A stretch of DNA of 64,000 bases. It comes from an uncultured Dietzia sp. (lineage in GTDB: Bacteria > Actinomycetota > Actinomycetes > Mycobacteriales > Mycobacteriaceae). A model generated the notes under the pieces. That model was not told the DNA's origin and searched no databases. It saw only the letters and a program-made list of their open reading frames with translations. The number at the start of each line of letters is the position of its first letter. Positions within the stretch are counted from its first letter, which is position 1. The stretch lies in contig NZ_CALMYY010000102.1 in the NCBI RefSeq assembly GCF_937873725.1, positions 42,888 to 106,887 on the forward strand. The letters run 5' to 3'. Made by a program: the position numbers and the translations under genes. Positions 53,116-61,332 of the stretch are shown here, one piece after another.

Positions 53116-53933
53116 GCGGCAGATTGACCAGGGAGCGGATGCTCGACGCGGTCGAGGCGCAGGCGGGACTGGTGCGCTTCGCGCTGGCCGGTGGCGGTGA
53201 CCCCGGGGTCGTGGACCCGGCCGCTGGCGTCGGGTCCTGCCCGGGCTGGACCGTGCACGATCTGGTCGTCCACCTGGGGACCGCCAACTGGTGGGGCGGC
53301 GCGAACGTCCGCGAGGGCAACCCGGAGGCGCGGGCGCGGGGCATGCGCGGGGTGATGGAGTCGGCCCCGCCGATCGGCGAGGGGGTGTCCGCGCTCGCCG
53401 ACTGGTACGCGGGGCTGGCGGCCGAGGCGATCCGGTCCTACACCGACACCGCCCCCGACGCCCCCGCCTGGACCTTCGCCGGGCCGGGACGGGCCGACTA
53501 CTGGCTACGCCGTCAGCTCCACGAGACCGCGATCCACCGCTGGGACCTCGAGCACGCGCTGGGCGGCCCCGCCGCCACCACGCCCCTGCCGGAGGACGTG
53601 GCCGTGGACACCGTCGACGAGTTCTGCACCGCGATGTACCCGCTCACGTCCGCCGCCAGGCCCCCGCTCCCCGTGACGATCCGCCTGCGGGCCGTCCTCC
53701 AGGCTCCCGAGGGTCTGGCGACCGGCGCCGAGCCGGTGGGCGCGTCGGATCCCGGAGTCCTCGAGTGGGTGCTGCCGGGCGGGGACGGCGCCCCCGAGGT
53801 CGAGGTGGTCGGGCCGCCGGAGACCCTCGCGCTGCTCCTGTGGGGCCGGGTGCGCGCCGACGCCGCCGGGCTCGAGATCGCCGGTGACCGCGCCGGCCTC
53901 GACGCCGCGCTGGAGGCCGGGCTCTCGGCGTGA
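53112..53933 (+). CDS. Maleylpyruvate-isomerase-family (TIGR03083/MDMPI) protein
   Basis: 273 residues. The DinB-like helical domain is recognisable by SCPGWTVHDLVVHLGTANWW near residue 45 and RRQLHETAIHRWDLEHALG near 145, which carry the His residues of the metal site. The C-terminal third is an SCP2-like section (VLEWVLPGGDGAPEVEVVG). Proteins of this group include mycothiol-dependent isomerases and mycothiol transferases; a mycothiol link is likely in this organism but not proven. Confidence 0.88.
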   Translation: MSGRLTRERMLDAVEAQAGLVRFALAGGGDPGVVDPAAGVGSCPGWTVHDLVVHLGTANWWGGANVREGNPEARARGMRGVMESAPPIGEGVSALADWYAGLAAEAIRSYTDTAPDAPAWTFAGPGRADYWLRRQLHETAIHRWDLEHALGGPAATTPLPEDVAVDTVDEFCTAMYPLTSAARPPLPVTIRLRAVLQAPEGLATGAEPVGASDPGVLEWVLPGGDGAPEVEVVGPPETLALLLWGRVRADAAGLEIAGDRAGLDAALEAGLSA

Positions 53934-54370
53934 GGCCGCACCTCTCCACGGCGCTGCTGCTGGTCGCGACCGGCGGGGCCGCCGGGTCGGCGTCCCGTGC
54001 GGCGGTGGTGCTCGCCCTGCCCGGGTCGAGCGCCGCGGCGACGCTGCTGGTCAACGTGGTGGGCGCGTTCCTGTTCGGCGCGCTGGCGGAATGGGCGGCC
54101 GGGGGTGGGGACCCCGGCGTCGAACGACGACGACGAGCCGTCCGGTTGCTCCTCGGGACCGGCTTCTGCGGGGGGTTCACCACCTACTCGGCGGTGGCGG
54201 TGCACGGAGCCGAGCTCGTGCAGGGGTCGGCGCCGGTGACCGCAGCCGCGTACGCGCTGCTCACGCTCGTGGCGGGGGCGCTGGCCACGGTGGCAGGTGT
54301 TGCGGTGGCAGGTAATGCGGCGGCGGGTGTTGCCGCGGCGGGGTCCGGCCGGAGCGGGGCGGCGCCGTGA
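53930..54370 (+). CDS. crcB: Fluoride exporter CrcB, subunit 1
   Basis: 146 residues from a GTG overlapping the preceding stop. Four helices with the CrcB/Fluc signature LVNVVGAFLFGALAEWA and TGFCGGFTTYSAVAVHG. It is a fluoride channel that works as an antiparallel dimer. The last 30 residues are an Ala/Gly/Val repeat (AGVAVAGNAAAGVAAAG) beyond the last helix, encoded by near-repeated GGCAGGT units. A partner gene follows directly, as expected for a heterodimeric pair. Confidence 0.93.
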   Translation: MRPHLSTALLLVATGGAAGSASRAAVVLALPGSSAAATLLVNVVGAFLFGALAEWAAGGGDPGVERRRRAVRLLLGTGFCGGFTTYSAVAVHGAELVQGSAPVTAAAYALLTLVAGALATVAGVAVAGNAAAGVAAAGSGRSGAAP

Positions 54371-54759
54371 GCGCGGCGCAGCTGGGCGGCGCCGCACTGA
54401 TCGGCTGGGCCGCGGTGGGCGGCGGCCTGGGCGCGGCCGCGCGGTATGCGGTCGACACGGCGGTGTCGTCACGGTGGCGGCGGACCTTCCCGCTGGGGAC
54501 GTTCCTCGTCAACCTCACGGGGTCACTCGTTCTGGGTCTGCTCGTCGGACTCGCGTCGGGCCCGACGACCATGGCCCTGGTGGGCACGGGTGTGCTGGGC
54601 GGGTACACCACGTTCAGCACGGCGAGCGTCGACACGGTCCGCCTCGCCCGATCCGGTCATCGCGGGACGGCCCTGGCGTACGGGGGCGGGACGATGCTCG
54701 CGACGATCGCGGCCGCCCTGGCGGGGTTGTGGCTCGGGTCGGTGTGGGCCACGGCGTGA
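54367..54759 (+). CDS. crcB: Fluoride exporter CrcB, subunit 2
   Basis: 130 residues from a GTG overlapping the first crcB. Signature motifs are PLGTFLVNLTGSLVLGLLVG and GTGVLGGYTTFSTASVD. Loop charges differ from subunit 1, which fits opposite membrane orientation of the two subunits. No fluoride riboswitch is seen because the pair is inside an operon. The stop overlaps the next ATG (TGATG). Confidence 0.94.
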   Translation: MSAAQLGGAALIGWAAVGGGLGAAARYAVDTAVSSRWRRTFPLGTFLVNLTGSLVLGLLVGLASGPTTMALVGTGVLGGYTTFSTASVDTVRLARSGHRGTALAYGGGTMLATIAAALAGLWLGSVWATA

Positions 54760-55355
54760 TGGGACACCGGATGTTCGTGGCCGTGCTCCCCCCGGAGGCG
54801 GCGCGGGACGAGCTCGAGCGGTTCCTCGAGCCGAGGCCGGGCCTGGCGTGGACCGACCCCTCGCAGTGGCACCTCACCCTGACGTTCTGTCCGAGCGTCG
54901 ACGAGTGGCGCATCGACGGGTTGGTCGAGCGGCTCTCCTCGGTCGCCCGCCGGCACGAGCCGTTCCGGCTGCGCCTGGCCGGGGCCGGGGCGTTCCCCTC
55001 GGTCGAGCGGGCCAGGGTCCTGTGGGCGGGGGTCGAGGGCGCCCGGGCCGCCGGGGCTCTGGACGCACTCGCGGCCGGGACGCGCTCGGCCGCCAACGCC
55101 GCCGGCTGCCGCCCGGACGGCGCCCGCTTCCGGCCCCACCTCACCCTCGCGCGCCTGCGCGGCCGTGACGACGCGACCTCGTGGCTTCGCGTCCTGGGCA
55201 CCTTCGCCGGCAGCGAATGGACGGTCTCGGAGATCGTGCTGGTCGAGTCCTTCCTCGGCGAGGGCCCGCGCGGGCGCGCACGCCACGAGGTGGTGGCGCG
55301 GCTCCCGCTGGGAGGGAGCGGTCAGTCGGGGTGGCCGGACCCCATGGCGACCTGA
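54759..55355 (+). CDS. thpR: RNA 2',3'-cyclic phosphodiesterase (2H family)
   Basis: 198 residues. Both H-x-T-L motifs are present: His38 in HLTLTF and His127 in HLTLARL. The start MFVAVLPPEAARDEL is classic for ThpR/LigT. It hydrolyses 2',3'-cyclic phosphate ends of RNA. The last gene of the six-gene operon; its final 34 bases overlap the convergent DUF2568 gene. Confidence 0.93.
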   Translation: MGHRMFVAVLPPEAARDELERFLEPRPGLAWTDPSQWHLTLTFCPSVDEWRIDGLVERLSSVARRHEPFRLRLAGAGAFPSVERARVLWAGVEGARAAGALDALAAGTRSAANAAGCRPDGARFRPHLTLARLRGRDDATSWLRVLGTFAGSEWTVSEIVLVESFLGEGPRGRARHEVVARLPLGGSGQSGWPDPMAT

Positions 55356-55687
55356 CCCGCCGACAGCAGCGGGCCGGACACGATCAGCGCGATCCCGGGC
55401 ACGTGCAGCCCCACCGCGACCAGTCCGGAACCCACCGCCACGCACGCGACACCGGCGATCGTCGCGCGCGGCCACGCCGGCAGCCGACGCGGGGCCTTCG
55501 GCGACATGAACACCGCCCACAACCCGATGAAGGCGGTCGGCACCAGCACCGCCGCCACGATCCCGATCGTCACGCCGGAGGGGTGGGCGAGGCGCCACGC
55601 CACCACGCCGAGTCCCACGGCGAGCGCCAACTCGCACGCGAACGCGAAGGAGGCGACCCCCCAGTAGACGACCGGATTCCTGAGCAC
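55322..55687 (-). CDS. YrdB/DUF2568-like membrane protein
   Basis: 121 residues with four helices. The pattern FAFACELALAVGLGVVAWRLAHP at the start and FIGLWAVFMSPKAPRRLP in the middle matches the DUF2568 (YrdB-like) family. No function is known. Monocistronic, ending inside thpR on the other strand by 34 bases. Confidence 0.85.
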   Translation of the reverse strand: MLRNPVVYWGVASFAFACELALAVGLGVVAWRLAHPSGVTIGIVAAVLVPTAFIGLWAVFMSPKAPRRLPAWPRATIAGVACVAVGSGLVAVGLHVPGIALIVSGPLLSAGQVAMGSGHPD

Positions 55688-55719
55688 ACGGTGGAGGGTA
55701 CCGAGCAGCGGCGGCTACC

Positions 55720-56358
55720 GTGTGGGCCGTGGAACTCCTCGGAACGGTCGATCTGGCACACCCCCTCGTCGTCGTCGCCCTCGAACAGGAGGCACGGCAC
55801 TTCGTCACCGATTTTCCCGTCCTGGTCACCGGCGTGGGCAAGGTGCGCGCGGCGATGGCCGTCGCGCACGCGCTCGGGGGCGGGGTCCGGCCGCGCGAGC
55901 TCGTCAACGTGGGCACCGCCGGGGGGCTGCACCCGGGGATGGCGGGCACGCACGAGATCGCGATGGTGTTCCAGCACGACTTCGACGACCCCGCCCTCCA
56001 CGCCGTCACCGGCCGCCACGACGGTCCTCCGCTCGCCCTGTCGCCGGTCCGGGCGGTCATGCCGGAGCCGAGGTACGTGCTGCCGTCCGCGCCCGGCGGT
56101 CCGACGGCCCCGGTGCTCGCGTCCGGCGACAGGTTCGTGGCCGGCGGGCCGCTGCGCGATCGCCTCGCGTCGATCGCGGACCTGGTGGACATGGAGGGAT
56201 ATGCCGTGGCGGCGGCGGGGGCGGCGCTCGGCGTGCCCACGCGGCTGGTCAAGCACGTGTCCGACACGGCCGACGAGGTCGCCAGCTCCACGTGGGTGGA
56301 GAGCGTGGACGCGTTCTCCCGCGTGCTGGCCGAGTGGGTCGGCACCCGGCTGGGCTGA
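55720..56358 (+). CDS. Nucleosidase (MTA/SAH-nucleosidase-like phosphorylase fold)
   Basis: 212 residues from a GTG. The PNP/UDP-phosphorylase fold shows VVVALEQEARHFV, VLVTGVGKVRAAMAVAHAL, VNVGTAGGLHPGM and the catalytic region LVDMEGYAVAAAGAALGVP with KHVSDTADE. It should cleave the glycosidic bond of a purine nucleoside such as S-adenosylhomocysteine or methylthioadenosine. Not in an operon; divergent from the DUF2568 gene across 32 bases. Confidence 0.88.
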   Translation: MWAVELLGTVDLAHPLVVVALEQEARHFVTDFPVLVTGVGKVRAAMAVAHALGGGVRPRELVNVGTAGGLHPGMAGTHEIAMVFQHDFDDPALHAVTGRHDGPPLALSPVRAVMPEPRYVLPSAPGGPTAPVLASGDRFVAGGPLRDRLASIADLVDMEGYAVAAAGAALGVPTRLVKHVSDTADEVASSTWVESVDAFSRVLAEWVGTRLG

Positions 56359-56412
56359 GCGGCGGGGCCGACTCGATCGAACACTTGTGCCACCGCGGTC
56401 GGAGGGGTAGGA

Positions 56413-56428
56413 TCGAATGAAAGTTCGA
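56413..56428 (+). promoter_or_regulatory. LexA (SOS) box
   Basis: TCGAAT-GAAA-GTTCGA matches the mycobacterial LexA site TCGAAC-N4-GTTCGA at 11 of 12 fixed positions. It lies 31 bases before the start of a 13E12-type gene. A second, poorer half-site TCGAAC is at 56377-56382. Confidence 0.75.
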
Positions 56429-56459
56429 CTAGGGCCGGGGATGGAGAGGGGCGACGACG

Positions 56460-57944
56460 ATGACGACGAGAGTGCTGTTCGCCGTTCCCGAGCCCCTCGG
56501 CATGGTCGACATCAAGGTGGTCAGCGAGGCCGCGCGGGCCGCGACGCTCGCGCAGAACCGGGCCGGGGCCACGCGGCTGGAGGCGGCCCACGTCCTGGTC
56601 GAGCAGTACGCCCGGCTCGATCAGGCGGACTCGAGGCCGGCGTACGCGCGGCTGGATCCGCAGGCCAGGGCTCGCGATCACCTGGCGTCGGCCTGTCAGC
56701 TCACGTGTTGGCACGCCGCGCGGTTGGTCACGGCCGGGGTCCAGATCCACCGCCGCCTGCCCCGCCTGCGCTCGACGGTGGACCGCGGGCTGGTGCCCGA
56801 GCAGTTGGCCGTCGACATCGCGTGTCGTCTCGCCGATGTTCCCGACTCGATCGTGACCGACGTCGAGGACGACGTGATGGCGCGTATCGCCGAGGACCTG
56901 GCCGGAGGGGACCGGCCCGGTCGCCCCGCGGTGGACTCGCTGATCGACGACTCCGTCCGGCGCCACGATCCCGCGACGGCGGACGAGTCGGAGGCCGCGG
57001 CCGCCGAGGCCCGCACGGTCCGGTTCCGCCGCGCGCGGAACGGGATGGCCACCATGTGGGCCAAGCTCTCCGCCACCGATGCCGAACTGCTGCGGAGCCG
57101 GATCGAGACCGACGCCACCGCCGCATCCCGGGACGGGCTGACCGGGACCATGGACCAGCTCCGTGCCGACGCCCTGGCCGCGCTGGCGGTCTACGCCCCC
57201 GCGGGACGGGCGTCTGCGACGAACCGTGCCGGCGGGGACGGAGTCGATGTCGACGGCATCGAACTCGGGGACGTGGCGCTCGGGGCGGACCTGCCGCGGC
57301 CCACGGTGGGCAACGCCGCAGCGGCCGGGCAGCCCATCCGCATCAGCGTGATCGCCGCCGCGTCGCGGGGACTGCCCAACCGCGTCGAGTTCGTCCACGG
57401 CACGTACAGCAGCTTCGAATGGCTCTGTCGGGAGCTGTTGGAGGGCGACGACGCGAGTGTGCGCTTCGAGCTCCTCGACCCCGCTCCCGGTGCCCTGGAT
57501 TCCCCGGAACACGCCCTCCGCTACGTGATCACTCCGGCGATGGCCGAGAGGATCAGGCTGCGCGACGGAACCTGCCGTCACCCCGGGTGCTCGGTGGCCG
57601 CCCGGGACTGCGACGTGGATCATGTGATCGCGTTCAACAGAACCGATCCCGAGCTCGGCGGCCCGACCGCCGAATGGAACCTGATGTGCCTGTGCCGCAA
57701 GCATCATCGGGAGAAGACGTTCGGCACCAACGCCTACCGTCTCGGTCCCCTCGGCGACCTGGTCATCACCACCGACACCGGGCACGAACACCGCACCCGG
57801 CCGAGAGGCCCCCTGGCGAGGGCCCGGGACGACATCCGGGAACGCGAGTGGGACGAGTTCGCGGACCGTCTCATCGGCGACGACGGGCTGCTGACCAATC
57901 CGCCGGGCGCGGACAGGCGCAGACCCCGTGGCCGCCCCGCGTGA
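56460..57944 (+). CDS. DUF222/HNH endonuclease protein (13E12 repeat family)
   Basis: 494 residues. The DUF222 domain fills about residues 30-330 (AHVLVEQYARLDQADSR, LVPEQLAVDIACRLADVP, LSATDAELLRSRIETDATAA). The HNH nuclease follows: CRHPGCSVAARDCDVDHVIAF and WNLMCLCRKHHREKTFG, with four metal cysteines and the catalytic His residues. Families of these genes are spread through mycobacterial genomes and several are SOS-induced in M. tuberculosis. The LexA box upstream agrees. No mobile-element ends were found around it. Confidence 0.93.
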   Translation: MTTRVLFAVPEPLGMVDIKVVSEAARAATLAQNRAGATRLEAAHVLVEQYARLDQADSRPAYARLDPQARARDHLASACQLTCWHAARLVTAGVQIHRRLPRLRSTVDRGLVPEQLAVDIACRLADVPDSIVTDVEDDVMARIAEDLAGGDRPGRPAVDSLIDDSVRRHDPATADESEAAAAEARTVRFRRARNGMATMWAKLSATDAELLRSRIETDATAASRDGLTGTMDQLRADALAALAVYAPAGRASATNRAGGDGVDVDGIELGDVALGADLPRPTVGNAAAAGQPIRISVIAAASRGLPNRVEFVHGTYSSFEWLCRELLEGDDASVRFELLDPAPGALDSPEHALRYVITPAMAERIRLRDGTCRHPGCSVAARDCDVDHVIAFNRTDPELGGPTAEWNLMCLCRKHHREKTFGTNAYRLGPLGDLVITTDTGHEHRTRPRGPLARARDDIREREWDEFADRLIGDDGLLTNPPGADRRRPRGRPA

Positions 57945-57948
57945 GGCG

Positions 57949-58422
57949 TCAGCAGTCGCCGACGCCCACCCATTCCGCGACCCCGTCGGTGAAGCGCTGA
58001 CGCTTCCAGATGGGGACGCCCTGTTTGATCCGGTCGATGAAATCGGCGCAGGCGGCAAACGCCTTGGCCCGGTGCGGCGCCACGGCCACCACGACCACCG
58101 CCGTCTCGCCGACCGGCAGCACGCCCACGCGGTGGACGGCGGCCAGGCGCACGGTACGCATCGGGTCGAGCGGCTCCCCGGTCGCGCGTGTCCGCGACAT
58201 GTGCTCGGTGGCCACCTCGCCGGCGAGGCGTTCCAGCACGTCGCGGGCCGTGGGGTGGGCCGAGTACTCGATGTCCAGGACGTCACGGCCGCCGTCGTGG
58301 TCGCGCACCACGCCGCTGAACGTGACCATCGCCCCGTCGGAGGCGCTCCAGACGGCCCTCTCGACGTCTCGGGCGTCGATCGCGGACTCGGTGATCTGCA
58401 CGAGCGGACTGCGGACTGTCAT
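57949..58422 (-). CDS. moaE: Molybdopterin synthase catalytic subunit MoaE
   Basis: 157 residues. The typical pattern is GAMVTFSGVVRDHDGG near residue 30, LDIEYSAHPTARDVLERL, HRVGVLPVGETAVVVVAVAPHRAKAFAAC, and the catalytic lysine region IKQGVPIWKRQ. It converts precursor Z to molybdopterin with the small subunit MoaD, which is not in this window. It lies 48 bases after the moaC-mogA gene on the same strand. Confidence 0.96.
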   Translation of the reverse strand: MTVRSPLVQITESAIDARDVERAVWSASDGAMVTFSGVVRDHDGGRDVLDIEYSAHPTARDVLERLAGEVATEHMSRTRATGEPLDPMRTVRLAAVHRVGVLPVGETAVVVVAVAPHRAKAFAACADFIDRIKQGVPIWKRQRFTDGVAEWVGVGDC

Positions 58423-58470
58423 GATCGGTTCCTCCTCGCGCTGACTGCCCCGGGCGGCAGGCGCGGGCCG

Positions 58471-59490
58471 CTAGTGGCCACCGCCGTGGGCGTGGACGTC
58501 GAGCAGGTGGTCCAGCAGCCCGTCGAGGACCGCCAGGCCGTCGCGCACCCCGCCCCCCGAACCCGAGAGGTTCACCACAAGGGTACGTCCGGCGAAGCCC
58601 GCCAGGCCACGGCTCATCGCGGCGGTGGGGGTCGCGGTCAGCCCCCGTGCGCGGATGGCCTCGGCCACCCCGGGCAGCTCCAGCTCGAGGTGCGGCGCGG
58701 TGGCCTCGGGGGTGCGGTCGTCCGGGGCGACGCCCGTCCCGCCGGTGGTGAGCAGGACGGCCGGGGAGCGGCGGATATGCTCGGTGACGGCCGCGGCGAT
58801 GCCGGCGTCGGCCACAACGTGGACCTCGACGGGGGAGAAGCCGCGCTCGAGGAACCAGCCCTCGATGGCGGGGCCGGTGGTGTCCTCGCGGCGACCGTGG
58901 GCGGCGGCGGTGGAGGAGACGACGACGACGGCGCTGCGGCCCGGATCGAGCACCGCGGGCTCCGGCTGCGCGAGAGCGCCCGGGTCGTCCGACCCGCGCG
59001 TCCAGTCGCCGCGCTTCCCCCCGGTCTTGGCGGCCAGGCGGACCCCGTCCATGGTGGCCAGGGGGTCGACCGCCTTGACCATGTCGTGCAAGGTCAACCC
59101 CGCCACCGAGACCGCGGTGAGCGCCTCCATCTCCACCCCGGTGCGACCGGTCGTCCTCGCCGTGGCCGACACCCGGATCTCGCCGGCCGGTTCGTCCGGG
59201 TCGAAGCGCACCTTGACCGAGTCCAGCGGGATCTGGTGGCAGAGCGGGATGAGCTCGGAGGTCTTCTTGGCTGCCCCGATCCCGGCGAGGCGGGCGGTGG
59301 CCAGCACGTCCGCCTTGCCGAGCGCGTCGCCCGCGACCCTGCGGACCACGTCCGGGCGGGTGCGGAAGATCCCCTCGGCGGTGGCGGTCCGGGTGGTGAC
59401 GGCCTTGTCGCCCACGTCGACCATCCGGACCCGGCCCTCGGTGTCGAGGTGGGTGAGCTGCGGCTCGCTGGTCGGGTGCGCGTCGTCCAT
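58471..59490 (-). CDS. Bifunctional MoaC/MogA molybdenum-cofactor protein
   Basis: 339 residues formed by two enzymes. Residues about 8-165 are MoaC (MVDVGDKAVTTRTATAEG, KKTSELIPLCHQIPLDSVKV, GVEMEALTAVSVAGLTLHDM), which makes cyclic pyranopterin. Residues about 180-339 are a MogA/MoaB domain (LLTTGGTGVAPDDRTPEAT, VVNLSGSGGGVRDGL) that adenylates molybdopterin. Both sets of motifs are intact. A poly-linker of about 25 residues joins them. Such fusions are known in actinobacteria. Confidence 0.95.
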   Translation of the reverse strand: MDDAHPTSEPQLTHLDTEGRVRMVDVGDKAVTTRTATAEGIFRTRPDVVRRVAGDALGKADVLATARLAGIGAAKKTSELIPLCHQIPLDSVKVRFDPDEPAGEIRVSATARTTGRTGVEMEALTAVSVAGLTLHDMVKAVDPLATMDGVRLAAKTGGKRGDWTRGSDDPGALAQPEPAVLDPGRSAVVVVSSTAAAHGRREDTTGPAIEGWFLERGFSPVEVHVVADAGIAAAVTEHIRRSPAVLLTTGGTGVAPDDRTPEATAPHLELELPGVAEAIRARGLTATPTAAMSRGLAGFAGRTLVVNLSGSGGGVRDGLAVLDGLLDHLLDVHAHGGGH

Positions 59491-59551
59491 GGTGTCCACG
59501 CTAGTCGGCCGCGTGGGCGGTCCCCGGGGTGTGCAGGGTTTAATCGCGGGT

Positions 59552-60655
59552 ATGGCGCACCTCTTCGACCCGATCCGCATCCGCGACCTCGAGATCCGTA
59601 ATCGGGCCTGGCTCTCGCCCATGTGCCAGTACTCGTGCGAGGCCCGCGACGGGGTCCCCACGCCGTGGCACCTCGTGCACCTGGGCGCGCGGGCGCAGGG
59701 CGGGTTCGGGCTCATCCTCGCCGAGGCGTCGGCCGTGGTGCCGGAGGGGCGCATCAGTCCCGAGGACGCCGGCCTGTGGAACGACGCCCAGCGCGACGCG
59801 TGGGCCCCGATCGTGGACTTCGCGCACTCACAGGGTGCGGCCATCGGGATCCAGCTGGCCCACGCCGGACGCAAGGCGTCGGCGTACCGGGCGTGGCCGG
59901 GCCACCCCGTCGGGTCGATGCCGCCGGAGGAGGGTGGGTGGGCCACCGTCGCGCCGTCGGCCGTCCCGTTCGGGGACATGGCCACGCCCGAGGCGCTGGA
60001 CGCGGAGGGCATCGGCGGCGTGGTGGCCGCGTTCGCCGACGCCGCCCGCCGCGCCGACGAGGCCGGGTTCGACGTGGTGGAGATCCACGCCGCTCACGGG
60101 TACCTCCTCCACGAGTTCCTCTCGCCCCTGTCCAACGAGCGGGCGGACGCGTACGGCGGCTCCCGGGAGAACCGGGCGCGGCTGCTGCTGGAGGTCTGCG
60201 ACGCGGTCCGCGGGGTCTGGCCGGAAGGCAAGCCCCTGTTCGTGCGCATCTCGGCGACCGACTGGGTGCCCGGCGGGTGGACGCCGGAGGACTCCCGCTG
60301 GCTGGCGGGCAGGCTCGCCGAGCACGGTGTCGACCTGGTGGACGTCTCGTCCGCCGCCAACACGCCCGACCGGCCGCCGGTGCCGCTCGAGCAGGGGTAC
60401 CAGGTGCCGCTCACCGAGGAGGTCCGGGCGTCCGGGGCGGTGCTGGCCGGCACCCTGTTGGTCAGCGCCGTGGGCCTGATCAGCGACCCGGCCTACGCCG
60501 AGCAGTTGTTGGTCGACGGCCGCGCGGACGTCGTGTTCCTGGGGCGCGTCGCGCTGCGCGAGCCCGCGTGGCCGCAGCGCGCGGCCGCCGAGCTCGGACT
60601 GGACTGGCGGCAGGCCCCGTACCCGCCCCAGTACACGCGGGGGAAGTGGGCGTGA
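59552..60655 (+). CDS. NADH:flavin oxidoreductase (old yellow enzyme, YqjM-like)
   Basis: 367 residues. YqjM-class features are present: Cys25 in SPMCQYS, the active-site pair HAGRKAS, AAHGYLLHEFLSPLSNERAD and a C-terminal arginine region QYTRGKW. It reduces activated C=C bonds with NADPH using FMN. The stop overlaps the tenA start (TGATG). It is divergent from the moaC-mogA gene across 61 bases. Confidence 0.94.
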   Translation: MAHLFDPIRIRDLEIRNRAWLSPMCQYSCEARDGVPTPWHLVHLGARAQGGFGLILAEASAVVPEGRISPEDAGLWNDAQRDAWAPIVDFAHSQGAAIGIQLAHAGRKASAYRAWPGHPVGSMPPEEGGWATVAPSAVPFGDMATPEALDAEGIGGVVAAFADAARRADEAGFDVVEIHAAHGYLLHEFLSPLSNERADAYGGSRENRARLLLEVCDAVRGVWPEGKPLFVRISATDWVPGGWTPEDSRWLAGRLAEHGVDLVDVSSAANTPDRPPVPLEQGYQVPLTEEVRASGAVLAGTLLVSAVGLISDPAYAEQLLVDGRADVVFLGRVALREPAWPQRAAAELGLDWRQAPYPPQYTRGKWA

Positions 60656-61308
60656 TGGGCCTGTTCGAGAGCCTGAAGGACCGCTGCCGCCCCGAGTGGG
60701 TGGACTACACCGAGCACGAGTTCGTGGAGCAGCTCGGGCGGGGGACCCTGCCGACGGCGGTGTTCCAGGCCTACCTGGTGCAGGACTTCCACTTCCTCGT
60801 GCAGTTCGCGCGCGCCACCGCCCTCGCGGCGTTCAAGAGCCGCACCCTGGCCGACATCACCGCCGCGCACGCCGCGACCGGGGCGATCCTCGCCGAGACC
60901 GAGCTGCACCTGCGGCTGACCGAGCGCTGGGGCATCCCGCGCGCCCAGCTCGAGGCCGCGCCGGAGAAGCAGGCCACCGTGGCCTACACCCGCTATGTGC
61001 TGGACTGCGGGATGTCAGGCGACCTGCTCGACCTGCACGTCGCGCTGGCGCCCTGCACGATCGGCTACGCCGAGATCGGCGCGCGGTTGCAGCCCGGGCT
61101 CAGCGGGGACCACCCCTACCGCGAGTGGATCGCAGAGTATTCGGGCGAGGAGTTCACCGCCGCCTCCCGCGCCGCGATCGATCAGCTCGACCGGCTGGCG
61201 GCCGGGGGGCTCAGCGATCGCCGGCTCGACCAACTCACCGAGGTGTTCCGCACGGCCACCCGGCTGGAGAGCGACTTCTGGCAGCAGGCGCTCGACAGCG
61301 TGGGCTGA
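60655..61308 (+). CDS. tenA: TenA/thiaminase II family aminopyrimidine aminohydrolase
   Basis: 217 residues, all helical. The catalytic Cys134 is in LAPCTIGYAEIG. The other family positions are YLVQDFHFL near residue 42 and REWIAEYSGEEF near 160. It salvages degraded thiamine pyrimidine. ATG at 60655 overlaps the OYE stop; GTG three bases earlier is equivalent. No TPP riboswitch is seen upstream of the operon. Why it is joined to an OYE is not clear. Confidence 0.92.
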   Translation: MGLFESLKDRCRPEWVDYTEHEFVEQLGRGTLPTAVFQAYLVQDFHFLVQFARATALAAFKSRTLADITAAHAATGAILAETELHLRLTERWGIPRAQLEAAPEKQATVAYTRYVLDCGMSGDLLDLHVALAPCTIGYAEIGARLQPGLSGDHPYREWIAEYSGEEFTAASRAAIDQLDRLAAGGLSDRRLDQLTEVFRTATRLESDFWQQALDSVG

Positions 61309-61332
61309 GGGTCAGGAACCCAGTCCGCCCGC

